A stretch of 7,267 bases of DNA, taken from positions 1 through 7,267 of the forward strand of contig WFXK01000074.1 of assembly GCA_015490695.1 (NCBI GenBank), written 5' to 3'. The notes beneath the pieces are model-generated. The model ran no database searches. It was given only the letters and a program-made list of their open reading frames with translations, and was not told the DNA's origin. The position numbers were made by a program, and so were the translations under genes. Source of the stretch: Bacteroidota bacterium (GTDB lineage Bacteria; Bacteroidota; Bacteroidia; SpSt-205; S141-50). Below, piece by piece: positions 1 through 7,170 of this stretch. The first letter of the stretch is position 1. Every line of letters starts with the position of its first letter.

Positions 1-698
1 ATTTAGCCTTTAAACAAACCCGCATCCACGCAGGAGAAATTAAATCCAATGAAAATAAAACCTTTACCATAGAAGTAAAAAACATCGGCGAAAACCCCAT
101 TACCTTCCAAGACATCAAGGCTAAATCTATGTTCACCGTACTTTTTAATCCTCAAATCCTCTATCCATCACAAAAAGGACAAATCTTAATCAAATACCAT
201 GCTGATAAAGCAAAAGAAAATGGTTACATCTACGATAGAACCTTTTACGAAAATATTAAAATCGTAACGGATGATGAAGTCTATCCGCTAAAAGACGTTT
301 ACATCATTGGTAGCTTCAAAAAAATCTTTACCGAAGAGGAATTAAAAAACGCTCCTAAGATTGTGTTTGATGAGCTGGAATTTGACGGAGGCGATATTAT
401 TCAAGGCGATAAATTGGTACATGATTTCTATTTCAAGAATGAAGGTAAAGGGGATTTAATCATCCAAGACGTGAAAGCTTCTTGCGGTTGTACAGCAAGT
501 AAACCCGAAAAAGAGGTCTTAAAACCCGGTGAAAAATCCTATATTCGTGTAACCTTTGATTCTACAGGCAAATTAGGCACACAACATAAAACGGTAACGG
601 TCTTTACCAATGACCCTCAAAATCCGAGGGTGATTTTACATGTTCGTTGTAATGTGATAAAAGACCCCTTTACTGCCCCTCAAGGATTACCGCATTAA
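1..698 (+). CDS. Tandem DUF1573-domain protein, 5'-truncated by window edge
   Basis: The reading frame is open from the first complete codon at position 3 to the TAA at 696-698, so the ATG at 129 is internal and not the start. 231 residues are visible, and any signal peptide lies outside the window. Two immunoglobulin-like DUF1573 units can be seen. The first (about residues 1-105 of the visible part) has the pattern 'IHAGEIKSNENKTFTIEVKNIGENPITF' in divergent form and no cysteine motif. The second (about 119-220) is canonical: 'GDIIQGDKLVHDFYFKNEG', then SCGCT (Cys codons 483-485 and 489-491), 'LKPGEKSYIRVTFDSTG', and a final 'VFTNDPQNPRVILHVRCNV'. DUF1573 proteins are common in Bacteroidota and usually exported; their molecular role is not established. 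Four nucleotides separate the stop from the next gene, so the two are probably cotranscribed. Family assignment is confident; function is unknown. Confidence 0.88.
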   Translation, partial: LAFKQTRIHAGEIKSNENKTFTIEVKNIGENPITFQDIKAKSMFTVLFNPQILYPSQKGQILIKYHADKAKENGYIYDRTFYENIKIVTDDEVYPLKDVYIIGSFKKIFTEEELKNAPKIVFDELEFDGGDIIQGDKLVHDFYFKNEGKGDLIIQDVKASCGCTASKPEKEVLKPGEKSYIRVTFDSTGKLGTQHKTVTVFTNDPQNPRVILHVRCNVIKDPFTAPQGLPH

Positions 699-702
699 GC
701 CT

Positions 703-3018
703 ATGAAGCGACTTTTACTTTTTTGGTGGAGTTTTCTTTGTACTTCTGCACAGGTGTTGAACCGAAGCGGTGTAGATTCTACGATTTTTATTTCGCATGA
801 TGTGTTTTTACCAAATTATGCCCATGAGACGGGTACAGAGCCATGGGACCTAGCAGCAGCAGACTTAGATAACGATGGAGACATAGACGTTGCTGTTGCT
901 GCTCGGATGGATAATCTTATAGTCCTCCATTATAACGACGGCAAAGGAAACTTTCATTTTAAAAAAGTAATACGAACCTGTATCCGTCCCAAACAAGTTG
1001 CTATCGCCGACTTAGACCTTAATGGCTATAAGGATGTGGTCGTGGTCTGTGGACTAAATGGCAGCGTAGCATGGCATAGACAACTTAGTAAACGCGTGTT
1101 TGACAAAATGAAGAGCGTTAAAACAGGTGCCTTTCCCACAGACCTCGTTCTAAAAGACCTAAACGGTGATAGCTATCCAGATGCTATCGTAGTCAGTAAC
1201 TCTGATAATACGATCAAAATCCACTATTGGAACAATCAACTTAAGGTTTTTGAAGCACCTAAAACTATTCCTACTTGTCCTAAGCCTCGTGTTGTGGACG
1301 TAGTAGATATCAACCGAGATGGGAAATTGGATTTAGTGGTTGGCGGAGATGGGTATCAAATCCGTATCCATTACGGCGCTTCTGCAAACAACATAAGGAA
1401 CTTACGCGCCAATGACGCTATCTGGGGTATCCGCTGTGCTGACTTAGATAAAGACGGCGACATAGACATCGCCGTAGCAACCTACTACGAAGGAACTGTC
1501 TGCTTCTACTACAACGAAGGCGTGAATTACCGCGGTCCTATATGTAAACGTAGCGGAGACTATAACTTCGGTATCGTCATAGGCGACTTAGATAAAGATG
1601 GCGACTTAGATGTTGCTACTGCCTCTACCCGAGACGGCACCATCAACGTCCACCTCAACGACGGCAAAGGGAACTTCTCCGATAAATACCCATTTAAATC
1701 AGGAGACTACAACACCGCTATTGTCATCACCGACGTAGACCAAGACATGGACTTAGACGTATTAACTTGTTCTGCTAACGACCATATGCTAAACGTCCAC
1801 CGAAATATCCCCATCAACATCCCAAAAGAACATAAAATCAAAATCTATGGTTATGTAAAAGATACGATTCGCAACAAACCCCTACGTGGTGTCATAGATA
1901 TTTACGTGCAAGTGCAATCTGAATGGGTGTCTTATCGCAGTACCATGGCAAGCGCCAATGGCTTTTACTCCGTAGAATTACCCTATAATCACACCTATTT
2001 GCTAAAAGCCCGTATTCCTGATTACCCTGAAGCCTATAAAAAAGTGACAGTAAAAAGTCGCACTGAAACTCCCAAAACGCTCCAAGATAAAGGCATAAGA
2101 GCTGATATTTTAACAGGGAAACCAGAAAAAGCCTATGTTACGGGAATCGTTAAAGATAAAAGAACAGGAAGACCACTGCCTGCTAAGATTTATTTTGTCA
2201 CCCAAAAAGGAAAATCTTTGGCACAATTACAAGCCAATAGTGATGGCACCTTTAAACAGTCACTGCCTTTAGGAGAACACCATAGAATCATCGTTGAGTA
2301 TCCTTTGTATAGAAAAGTGATTTTGCCGTTTACACTTTCTGTCCAACACTATAAAAAACCTTTACATTTGGAGATTTTACTAGAACGTGAAGAAGGGGTT
2401 AAAGCTTGTGTAGGAGGTCTCGTTTTAGATGCTAAAACTAAGAAACCCATCCCTTTAGCCTCTATTGAAGTGCAAAATAAAAATGGGAAAATTTTAGAAA
2501 TTGTTCAGTCTTCTACAAGGGGGTACTATAAATTTTGTCTACCGAAAGAAGGAAAATATTATTTAGTGGTTAACCACCGAGGATACGTATTTAAGTTAGA
2601 CAGCGTCACATTATCCTTTGACCATTTAGGTAAAACGACCGAAAAGAATCTTTATTTAGAACCTATAGAAGTAAACAAAGCATACGTACTTAGAAACATT
2701 TATTTTGATTACGATAAAGCAACTTTACGTCCTGAATCTAAAGCAGAATTGGACAGATTAGTTCGTATTTTGAAAGAGAATCCTACGATGGTGATAGAGA
2801 TAGGGGGGCATACCGACAGTGATGGTTCAGAAGAATATAATTTACGTTTATCGCAGGCACGAGCAGAAGCCGTTAGAAATTATTTAATCCGAGCAGGAAT
2901 AGACCCTAAACGTCTAAAAGCCAAAGGATATGGAGAATGCTGCCCTGTAGCACCAAACGATACACCAGAAAACAAACAAAAAAATCGCCGTACCGAGTTT
3001 AAGGTGCTCAGCTTCTAA
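703..3018 (+). CDS. Secreted FG-GAP/VCBS seven-repeat propeller protein with three CarboxypepD_reg-like domains and C-terminal OmpA domain
   Basis: This is a 771-residue exported protein, probably anchored to peptidoglycan and exposed at the outer membrane or in the periplasm. Residues 1-17 look like a signal peptide (MKRLLLFWWSFLCTSAQ). Residues about 47-368 hold seven FG-GAP/VCBS repeats with Asp-rich loops of type DxDxDGDxD starting at residues 54, 103, 152, 202, 247, 295 and 344, as expected for a seven-bladed propeller binding Ca2+. Residues about 379-450, 477-546 and 567-637 are three beta-sandwich units of carboxypeptidase-regulatory/SdrB type, each opening with a pattern like 'GxVxDxxTxxPLP'. 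Residues about 660-771 are OmpA family: YFDYDKATLRPES, GHTDSDG, then NLRLSQARAEAVRNYL. Asp705 and Arg720 sit at the spacing of the diaminopimelate-binding Asp/Arg pair, and NRR lies near the end. Its stop codon overlaps the next ATG (TAATG). The ligand of the propeller is unknown; adhesion or surface sensing is inference. Confidence 0.92.
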   Translation: MKRLLLFWWSFLCTSAQVLNRSGVDSTIFISHDVFLPNYAHETGTEPWDLAAADLDNDGDIDVAVAARMDNLIVLHYNDGKGNFHFKKVIRTCIRPKQVAIADLDLNGYKDVVVVCGLNGSVAWHRQLSKRVFDKMKSVKTGAFPTDLVLKDLNGDSYPDAIVVSNSDNTIKIHYWNNQLKVFEAPKTIPTCPKPRVVDVVDINRDGKLDLVVGGDGYQIRIHYGASANNIRNLRANDAIWGIRCADLDKDGDIDIAVATYYEGTVCFYYNEGVNYRGPICKRSGDYNFGIVIGDLDKDGDLDVATASTRDGTINVHLNDGKGNFSDKYPFKSGDYNTAIVITDVDQDMDLDVLTCSANDHMLNVHRNIPINIPKEHKIKIYGYVKDTIRNKPLRGVIDIYVQVQSEWVSYRSTMASANGFYSVELPYNHTYLLKARIPDYPEAYKKVTVKSRTETPKTLQDKGIRADILTGKPEKAYVTGIVKDKRTGRPLPAKIYFVTQKGKSLAQLQANSDGTFKQSLPLGEHHRIIVEYPLYRKVILPFTLSVQHYKKPLHLEILLEREEGVKACVGGLVLDAKTKKPIPLASIEVQNKNGKILEIVQSSTRGYYKFCLPKEGKYYLVVNHRGYVFKLDSVTLSFDHLGKTTEKNLYLEPIEVNKAYVLRNIYFDYDKATLRPESKAELDRLVRILKENPTMVIEIGGHTDSDGSEEYNLRLSQARAEAVRNYLIRAGIDPKRLKAKGYGECCPVAPNDTPENKQKNRRTEFKVLSF
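841..1806 (+). repeat. Seven in-frame FG-GAP/VCBS repeats (about 45-50 codons each)
   Basis: Seven Asp-rich loops start at nucleotides 862, 1009, 1156, 1309, 1441, 1588 and 1732, with spacings of 49, 49, 50, 45, 48 and 49 codons. Some units are still alike at the DNA level. The loops at 862, 1441 and 1588 all begin gacttagata, and 'aacgacggcaaagg(a/g)aactt' occurs at 934-953 and 1657-1676 with one mismatch. Loops 1, 5 and 6 keep the full calcium pattern. Loops 2 (DLDLNGYKD), 3 (DLNGDSYPD) and 7 (DVDQDMDLD) have lost parts of it. The repeat count is read directly; the closed propeller fold is inference from family knowledge. Confidence 0.85.
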
Positions 3019-3968
3019 TGAAAGACCTTTCTATTGTTATCCCCCTATACAACGAAGCAAAATCCCTGCCTGAGCTCCATGATTGGATTGTAAAAGTTGT
3101 AGAACCTATGGGGATTTCTTATGAAATCATTTTCATAGATGATGGTAGTGATGATGGCTCTTGGCAAGTGATTAAAGAATTAAAACAAAAAAATCCTAAG
3201 GTACGCGCTGCTCGCTTTATTCGCAATTACGGAAAATCTGCTGCTTTATATCAGGGCTTTCAGATGGCAGAAGGGAAAGTAGTCATTACCATGGATGCCG
3301 ACTTACAAGATTCGCCCGATGAAATCCCGGCACTTTATAAAATGATTACAGAACAAAAGTACGATTTAGTTAGTGGTTGGAAAAAAATTCGCCATGACCC
3401 TCTAAGTAAAACCATCCCCAGCCGCTTCTTTAACTTCGTTACACGAATCATCACAGGAATCCCTCTACATGACTTCAATTGTGGTCTAAAAGCTTATCGC
3501 TATCAGGTTGTAAAGTCTATTCAACTTTATGGCGAACTACATCGTTATATTCCATTTATTGCTAAATCGGCAGGTTTTCGGCGTATAGGAGAGAAAGTTG
3601 TGCGCCACTACCCAAGAAAATACGGCAAATCCAAATTCGGTATAGAACGCTTCATGCATGGTTTCTTAGATTTACTGACTTTAATCTTCCTATTGCGTTT
3701 CGGCAGAAGTCCTATGCATTTCTTCGGTACCTTCGGCGTGCTCAGCTTCATTACTGGCTTTTGTATAACTGTTTACGTGATTGCTAAAAAGTTATACCTG
3801 CTTTCCATAGGGGTAAAACCCAGAGAAGTTGTAGACCAACCTCTATTTTACTTGGCTTTAGTCGCTGTGATTGTAGGTGTACAATTGTTTTTAGCAGGTT
3901 TTTTAGCAGAGCTATTCATTCGGCACTCTCCTTATAATACTCGTTATATTGTAGAAACGACTTTATGA
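3018..3968 (+). CDS. Family 2 glycosyltransferase, DPM1/GtrB-like, membrane-bound
   Basis: This 316-residue protein probably moves a sugar from a nucleotide donor to undecaprenyl phosphate at the inner face of the cytoplasmic membrane. The N-terminal GT-A domain starts at 'LSIVIPLYNEAKSLPEL' (residues 4-20). The nucleotide-binding DDGSDDGS follows at 41-48 and the metal-binding DADLQDSPDEIP at 93-104 (DxD = Asp93 and Asp95). DFNCGLKAYR (152-161) and the basic HYPRKYGKSKFG (197-208) are typical of polyprenyl-phosphate glycosyltransferases. Two hydrophobic helices (about 232-257 and 276-300) end the protein, as in GtrB and related enzymes. The length fits the family. The start overlaps the previous stop by one base (TAATG) and its stop overlaps the next start (ATGA). 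The sugar and the acceptor pathway cannot be told from sequence; a GtrB-like role in decorating surface glycans is one possibility. Confidence 0.93.
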   Translation: MKDLSIVIPLYNEAKSLPELHDWIVKVVEPMGISYEIIFIDDGSDDGSWQVIKELKQKNPKVRAARFIRNYGKSAALYQGFQMAEGKVVITMDADLQDSPDEIPALYKMITEQKYDLVSGWKKIRHDPLSKTIPSRFFNFVTRIITGIPLHDFNCGLKAYRYQVVKSIQLYGELHRYIPFIAKSAGFRRIGEKVVRHYPRKYGKSKFGIERFMHGFLDLLTLIFLLRFGRSPMHFFGTFGVLSFITGFCITVYVIAKKLYLLSIGVKPREVVDQPLFYLALVAVIVGVQLFLAGFLAELFIRHSPYNTRYIVETTL

Positions 3969-5170
3969 AGCGCCTTATCATCCTCACTCTTTTTCTTTAT
4001 TGTTGTGAGATGCAGTTGAAGCAGCCGCCTAAGGCGGTTTTGCCTATTGTTTTCCCTCCTCAAAAGGCTCAGTGGTTTGCAGACACCTATTGGACAGCTT
4101 TAGCATGGTGGTTAGCAGGCAAACGCCCTCCATGGCACTCTGCATTGGATTCCCTAACGCAAACCCCTGAATGGCAACAACATCAATGGTTTTGGTATCA
4201 AGTATGGCAAAAACGCTCACATTCCTTTTTTAAACCCCTATGGCAATGGAGTAAAATGGCTTTACAACAAGAACACAAAGACACCCATTGGGTGCTTTAT
4301 CCTTTTAGCGGACCAGACTACCTAACCATTGCTTATATCTTCCCTAAAGCCAAACGCTATTTATTTTTCGGTTTAGAGCCTGAAGGACACCTACAACGCC
4401 TTTATAACATCCCAAAATGGGACCGCAATACCCTAAAACGCAACTTAACACGGCTACAACAAGCCATGGACGACATTCTATTACTTAGCTTCTTCAAAAC
4501 AAAAGACATGGCTTGGCAATTAAGAAATTCCGACTTAGACGGAACCCTACCACTACTACTAACCTTCTTAGGCTTCCACCAAAAAGAAATCATCCGAGTA
4601 CGAAGAATCCTTATACACCCCAATCTACAATTAAAAACCATTGATGATTCCTTGCCCTATAGTGCCAGAGATACTCTACTAACAGGTGTTGAAATCCTTT
4701 TCAGAAATTTTAAAAGCGCAACGACTATTCCTCCCGCTTCTTTAATTTATCTATCGCACGACGTTAGTAATTATAATTTAATCCATCAAGATTCACTTAT
4801 TTTATCCGTCATTCGTTCTTATGCTCCTGCAAATACCTTTTTAAAAGCCGCCTCTTATTTATTGCATTATGAACACTTTAGCTTAGTAAGTCAAGCCATT
4901 CTTCAATCCAGCAAATGTATTGTTCAGGACGATTCAGGTTTCCCTATTCGCTTTTTCCCTGATTCGCTTTGGGAAATTACGCTTTATGGGAATTATGTTC
5001 GTCCAATACGGCTGTTTGCTTCTAAATTCCAACCGCAATTGTATTGGGCTTATCGTAAAGACACTACTATTGTCCCTTTATCGTTTCGTATTGGTTATGG
5101 GCGTTTAGAACAGGCAAACTTGCAAGTGATACGAAATCGTCGCTACTATGGAGTTAAAAGAAGTCCTTAA
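3965..5170 (+). CDS. Putative lipoprotein of uncharacterised YPFSGPD-motif family
   Basis: This is a 401-residue protein of unknown function. The N-terminus MKRLIILTLFLYCC has a short basic and hydrophobic signal with Cys13/Cys14, which could be a loose lipobox of the kind found in Bacteroidota. The residues before the cysteine are not ideal, so lipidation is only likely. Conserved-looking blocks are YPFSGPDYLT (112-121), FFGLEPEG (134-141), YLSHDVSN (262-269), KAASYLLHY (294-302), QDDSGFPIRFF (321-331), LYGNYVRPI (340-348) and the near-terminal SFRIGYG (373-379). From memory, these blocks recur in proteins annotated only as hypothetical in several Gram-negative groups. The N-terminal third is rich in Trp. 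No known catalytic motif is evident, though the conserved Asp/His/Ser blocks could form an active or binding site. It starts inside the previous stop (ATGA) and its last 23 bases overlap the DUF58 gene. Confidence 0.85.
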   Translation: MKRLIILTLFLYCCEMQLKQPPKAVLPIVFPPQKAQWFADTYWTALAWWLAGKRPPWHSALDSLTQTPEWQQHQWFWYQVWQKRSHSFFKPLWQWSKMALQQEHKDTHWVLYPFSGPDYLTIAYIFPKAKRYLFFGLEPEGHLQRLYNIPKWDRNTLKRNLTRLQQAMDDILLLSFFKTKDMAWQLRNSDLDGTLPLLLTFLGFHQKEIIRVRRILIHPNLQLKTIDDSLPYSARDTLLTGVEILFRNFKSATTIPPASLIYLSHDVSNYNLIHQDSLILSVIRSYAPANTFLKAASYLLHYEHFSLVSQAILQSSKCIVQDDSGFPIRFFPDSLWEITLYGNYVRPIRLFASKFQPQLYWAYRKDTTIVPLSFRIGYGRLEQANLQVIRNRRYYGVKRSP

Positions 5171-6005
5171 ATCGGTAGAACACCTTGCTTTTTATGCCCG
5201 CAAACAAGTAGATAGATTATTTTCTGGTGCTTATCGTTCCGTTTTCAAAGGAAGTGGATTAGACTTCCATGAAATTCGTCCCTATGAATTCGGAGATGAT
5301 GTCCGACTAATTGATTGGCGAACTACCGCTAAAATGGACAAACCCTATGTTAAAATCTACAAAGAAGAGCGCCAATTGTACCTTACGCTTTTTTTAGATA
5401 GTAGTGCCTCTATGCGTGTGTATCAAAAATGGGAAACGTTATTAGTGCTTTATGCAATAACCCTTTATAGTGCTTATAAAAACAGCGATAAATTTGCTAC
5501 TTGGCTTTTTACAGACCAAGTAGAAACCCTCACTCCTTATGAGCAGGGCAGAGAAGCCTTTATGGCTCAATTAAGAAACGCTTTTTATCATAAACCATTA
5601 TCTAAAAAAACCAATCTTAGCGCTGCATTAAAGAAATTTCGCCACTTCATCAATCGGAAGACATTGCTTTTTATTTTTTCTGATTTTTTGTTTGATGATT
5701 ATTTAACTACGTTAGCGGCACTGGCACAAAGACATGAAATTTGGCTATTTCATCTATGGAGCAAAAGAGAACTTTATAAAAGCATCCGCGGCGTGATTCC
5801 TATACAAGACGTAGAAAAAACACACATGCAATGGATATGGAATAGAAAAAAAGACCGTCCTTTTTTTCAAATGCCTAAGCACATAGAAGGCTTTTTAAGA
5901 CGTCAAGCAAAGCACTACGGGTTTTGTTATGTTTCGCTGTGCATAGAAGAACAACCGTTAAAGCGTTTTAAACAAAGTATTTTAGAGCCTTTGCTGTGCG
6001 CATAG
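5148..6005 (+). CDS. DUF58 protein with vWA-like MIDAS motif
   Basis: This 285-residue protein has the usual length for a DUF58 protein and no membrane segment. The signature region at 26-57 includes SGAYRSVFKGSGLDF and RPYEFGDDVRLIDW, followed by a conserved stretch to PYVKIYKEER (66-75). A vWA-like fold then begins: the strand 'LTLFLDSSASM' (79-89) contains the MIDAS DxSxS at Asp84-Ser88. Thr155 in KKTNLSAAL matches the usual MIDAS threonine, and LLFIFSDF (173-180) the next metal-site aspartate strand. DUF58 proteins typically sit next to a MoxR AAA+ ATPase, often in bat-type operons, and are thought to work with it in complex assembly or stress tolerance. No moxR or bat gene is present here. 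The ATG lies inside the end of the preceding gene (23-nt overlap), and no alternative upstream start improves the match. Function is inferred from the family only. Confidence 0.93.
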   Translation: MELKEVLKSVEHLAFYARKQVDRLFSGAYRSVFKGSGLDFHEIRPYEFGDDVRLIDWRTTAKMDKPYVKIYKEERQLYLTLFLDSSASMRVYQKWETLLVLYAITLYSAYKNSDKFATWLFTDQVETLTPYEQGREAFMAQLRNAFYHKPLSKKTNLSAALKKFRHFINRKTLLFIFSDFLFDDYLTTLAALAQRHEIWLFHLWSKRELYKSIRGVIPIQDVEKTHMQWIWNRKKDRPFFQMPKHIEGFLRRQAKHYGFCYVSLCIEEQPLKRFKQSILEPLLCA

Positions 6006-7147
6006 CGATTTTATATTTTGCAGACCATGTTCATGGGCGCCGATGGGCAAAAGCCTTAGCAAATACCGAGGCTAAAGTGTTTCTTTACTCCCCTACCCAT
6101 GCCCCTGCTATAGAAAACGTTACTATCCGTAGTCTCCATTTAAAAACCTTTCGCTATCCATATCTGTTCCGCTATTTACCTACCTTAAAACAATGGTTAA
6201 AAATAGACAGAATAGACGTTCTACATCCGATTTTATTAACGCCTTTTGGCACGTGGGCACGTTATAGCGGTTTTCGTCCCTTTGTTCCTATGGCGATCGG
6301 TATTGATGTGCTGAATTATTGGCATACAAAAAATGAAAAAATTTTTTGGGAATCCACTTTCACTCATAAGTTAAAGTTCTCTATTTTACGTTTTTACTAC
6401 CAATGGGAGATTCTTCGCACGCTAAAAGCAGCAGCATTGGTAGTCTCCGATACGCAATATTTATTAAAAGTGCTACCTATAAAAGTTACTACTTACTTAG
6501 CTCGTTGGGGGGTTTTCCCTGAATATTATGAAGTTCGTTCTCGTTTGTGGCAAAAAATGTGCGCTACTTTTGGGATAGATGCTACTAAACGTTTAGTACT
6601 TTTTCCAAGAGGCGTTCGTCGTTTTTACGGAACCCATTTATTCCTTGCTGTACTTCCTTCACTCATCCATACCTTTCCTAACGTTCAATGGATTATTGTA
6701 CGCGGTAGCTATACTCCTGATAAAGATATTTCTTCTCAGTTACAGAAGCTTTTACGTCAATACCCTAAGCAACTTTGTTTCATCAACAAGGATTTATCCA
6801 TGGAACAGATGGCACAATTGTGGCTTCATGCAGATGCGTTCATTTCGCTTGCTGCAAGAGATGCTTTTCCTGTAACGCTACATGAAGCGTTTTACAGTGG
6901 TACTCTACCTATTGTATACGCCCATGAGGCTTACTATGAAGCATTACATCCCCAGTGGCATGCTCCTTTAGTGATAAAAGCCTATAATGAAAAAGCCCTT
7001 TTTCAAACTATCTGCAATGCGCTTACGCTCCCTCAAAAAGAAAAACAACGTTTAATCACTTACGGCAAACAATGGGCACAGCAACATAGTAACATCTATA
7101 AAAATGCTTCAAACTTTATAAGGCAACTACAGCAAAAGCTATTTTGA
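5996..7147 (+). CDS. Glycosyltransferase, GT4-like (group 1)
   Basis: This is a 383-residue predicted cytoplasmic GT-B enzyme. The N-terminal Rossmann half starts at once with RIAILYFADHVHGRRWAKAL, resembling the 'sIHtxRW' opening of one GT4 subgroup. Its acceptor-side region includes DVLHPILLTPFG (74-85) and AIGIDVLNYW (100-109). The C-terminal half begins near residue 198 (RLVLFPRGVRRFYG), continues with VQWIIVRGSY (230-239), and carries DAFPVTLHEAFYSGTLPIV (289-307). That segment aligns with the donor-binding E-x7-E motif, with Asp289 in place of the first Glu and Glu297 as the second. The start is GTG: the next in-frame Met is residue 99, too late to keep the first beta strand. It overlaps the DUF58 gene by 10 nt. 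The substrate is unknown; a role in surface polysaccharide or lipid glycosylation is inference. Confidence 0.87.
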   Translation: MRIAILYFADHVHGRRWAKALANTEAKVFLYSPTHAPAIENVTIRSLHLKTFRYPYLFRYLPTLKQWLKIDRIDVLHPILLTPFGTWARYSGFRPFVPMAIGIDVLNYWHTKNEKIFWESTFTHKLKFSILRFYYQWEILRTLKAAALVVSDTQYLLKVLPIKVTTYLARWGVFPEYYEVRSRLWQKMCATFGIDATKRLVLFPRGVRRFYGTHLFLAVLPSLIHTFPNVQWIIVRGSYTPDKDISSQLQKLLRQYPKQLCFINKDLSMEQMAQLWLHADAFISLAARDAFPVTLHEAFYSGTLPIVYAHEAYYEALHPQWHAPLVIKAYNEKALFQTICNALTLPQKEKQRLITYGKQWAQQHSNIYKNASNFIRQLQQKLF

Positions 7148-7170
7148 AAAATTACGAAACAGAAGCCTCG

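Noticed and set aside
129..698. ATG at 129 as the start of the DUF1573 gene
   Set aside because: The same frame is open to the window edge and codes for the first half of a DUF1573 unit upstream of this Met, so the start lies outside the window.
3004..3749. 12-base repeat gtgctcagcttc at 3004-3015 and 3738-3749
   Set aside because: Both copies encode a VLSF peptide in frame in unrelated proteins; short and best explained by chance.
4402..4641. 79-codon open frame on the minus strand
   Set aside because: It lies wholly inside the lipoprotein gene, has no recognisable domain, and falls in a stretch where C-rich sense codons remove antisense stops.
4920..5108. 62-codon open frame on the plus strand inside the lipoprotein gene
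   Set aside because: It overlaps the conserved QDDSGFP to GYG part of the real protein in another frame and has no start context or family match.
3965..5170. Gliding-motility lipoprotein GldB as identity of the 401-aa protein
   Set aside because: Signal type and phylum would fit, but the motif blocks (YPFSGPD, SHDVSN, QDDSGFP) do not match what I recall of GldB, and no gld neighbours are present.
6645..6875. 76-codon open frame on the plus strand inside the GT4-like gene
   Set aside because: It is an out-of-frame shadow of the donor-binding domain, and its hydrophobic start is a by-product of T-rich codons.
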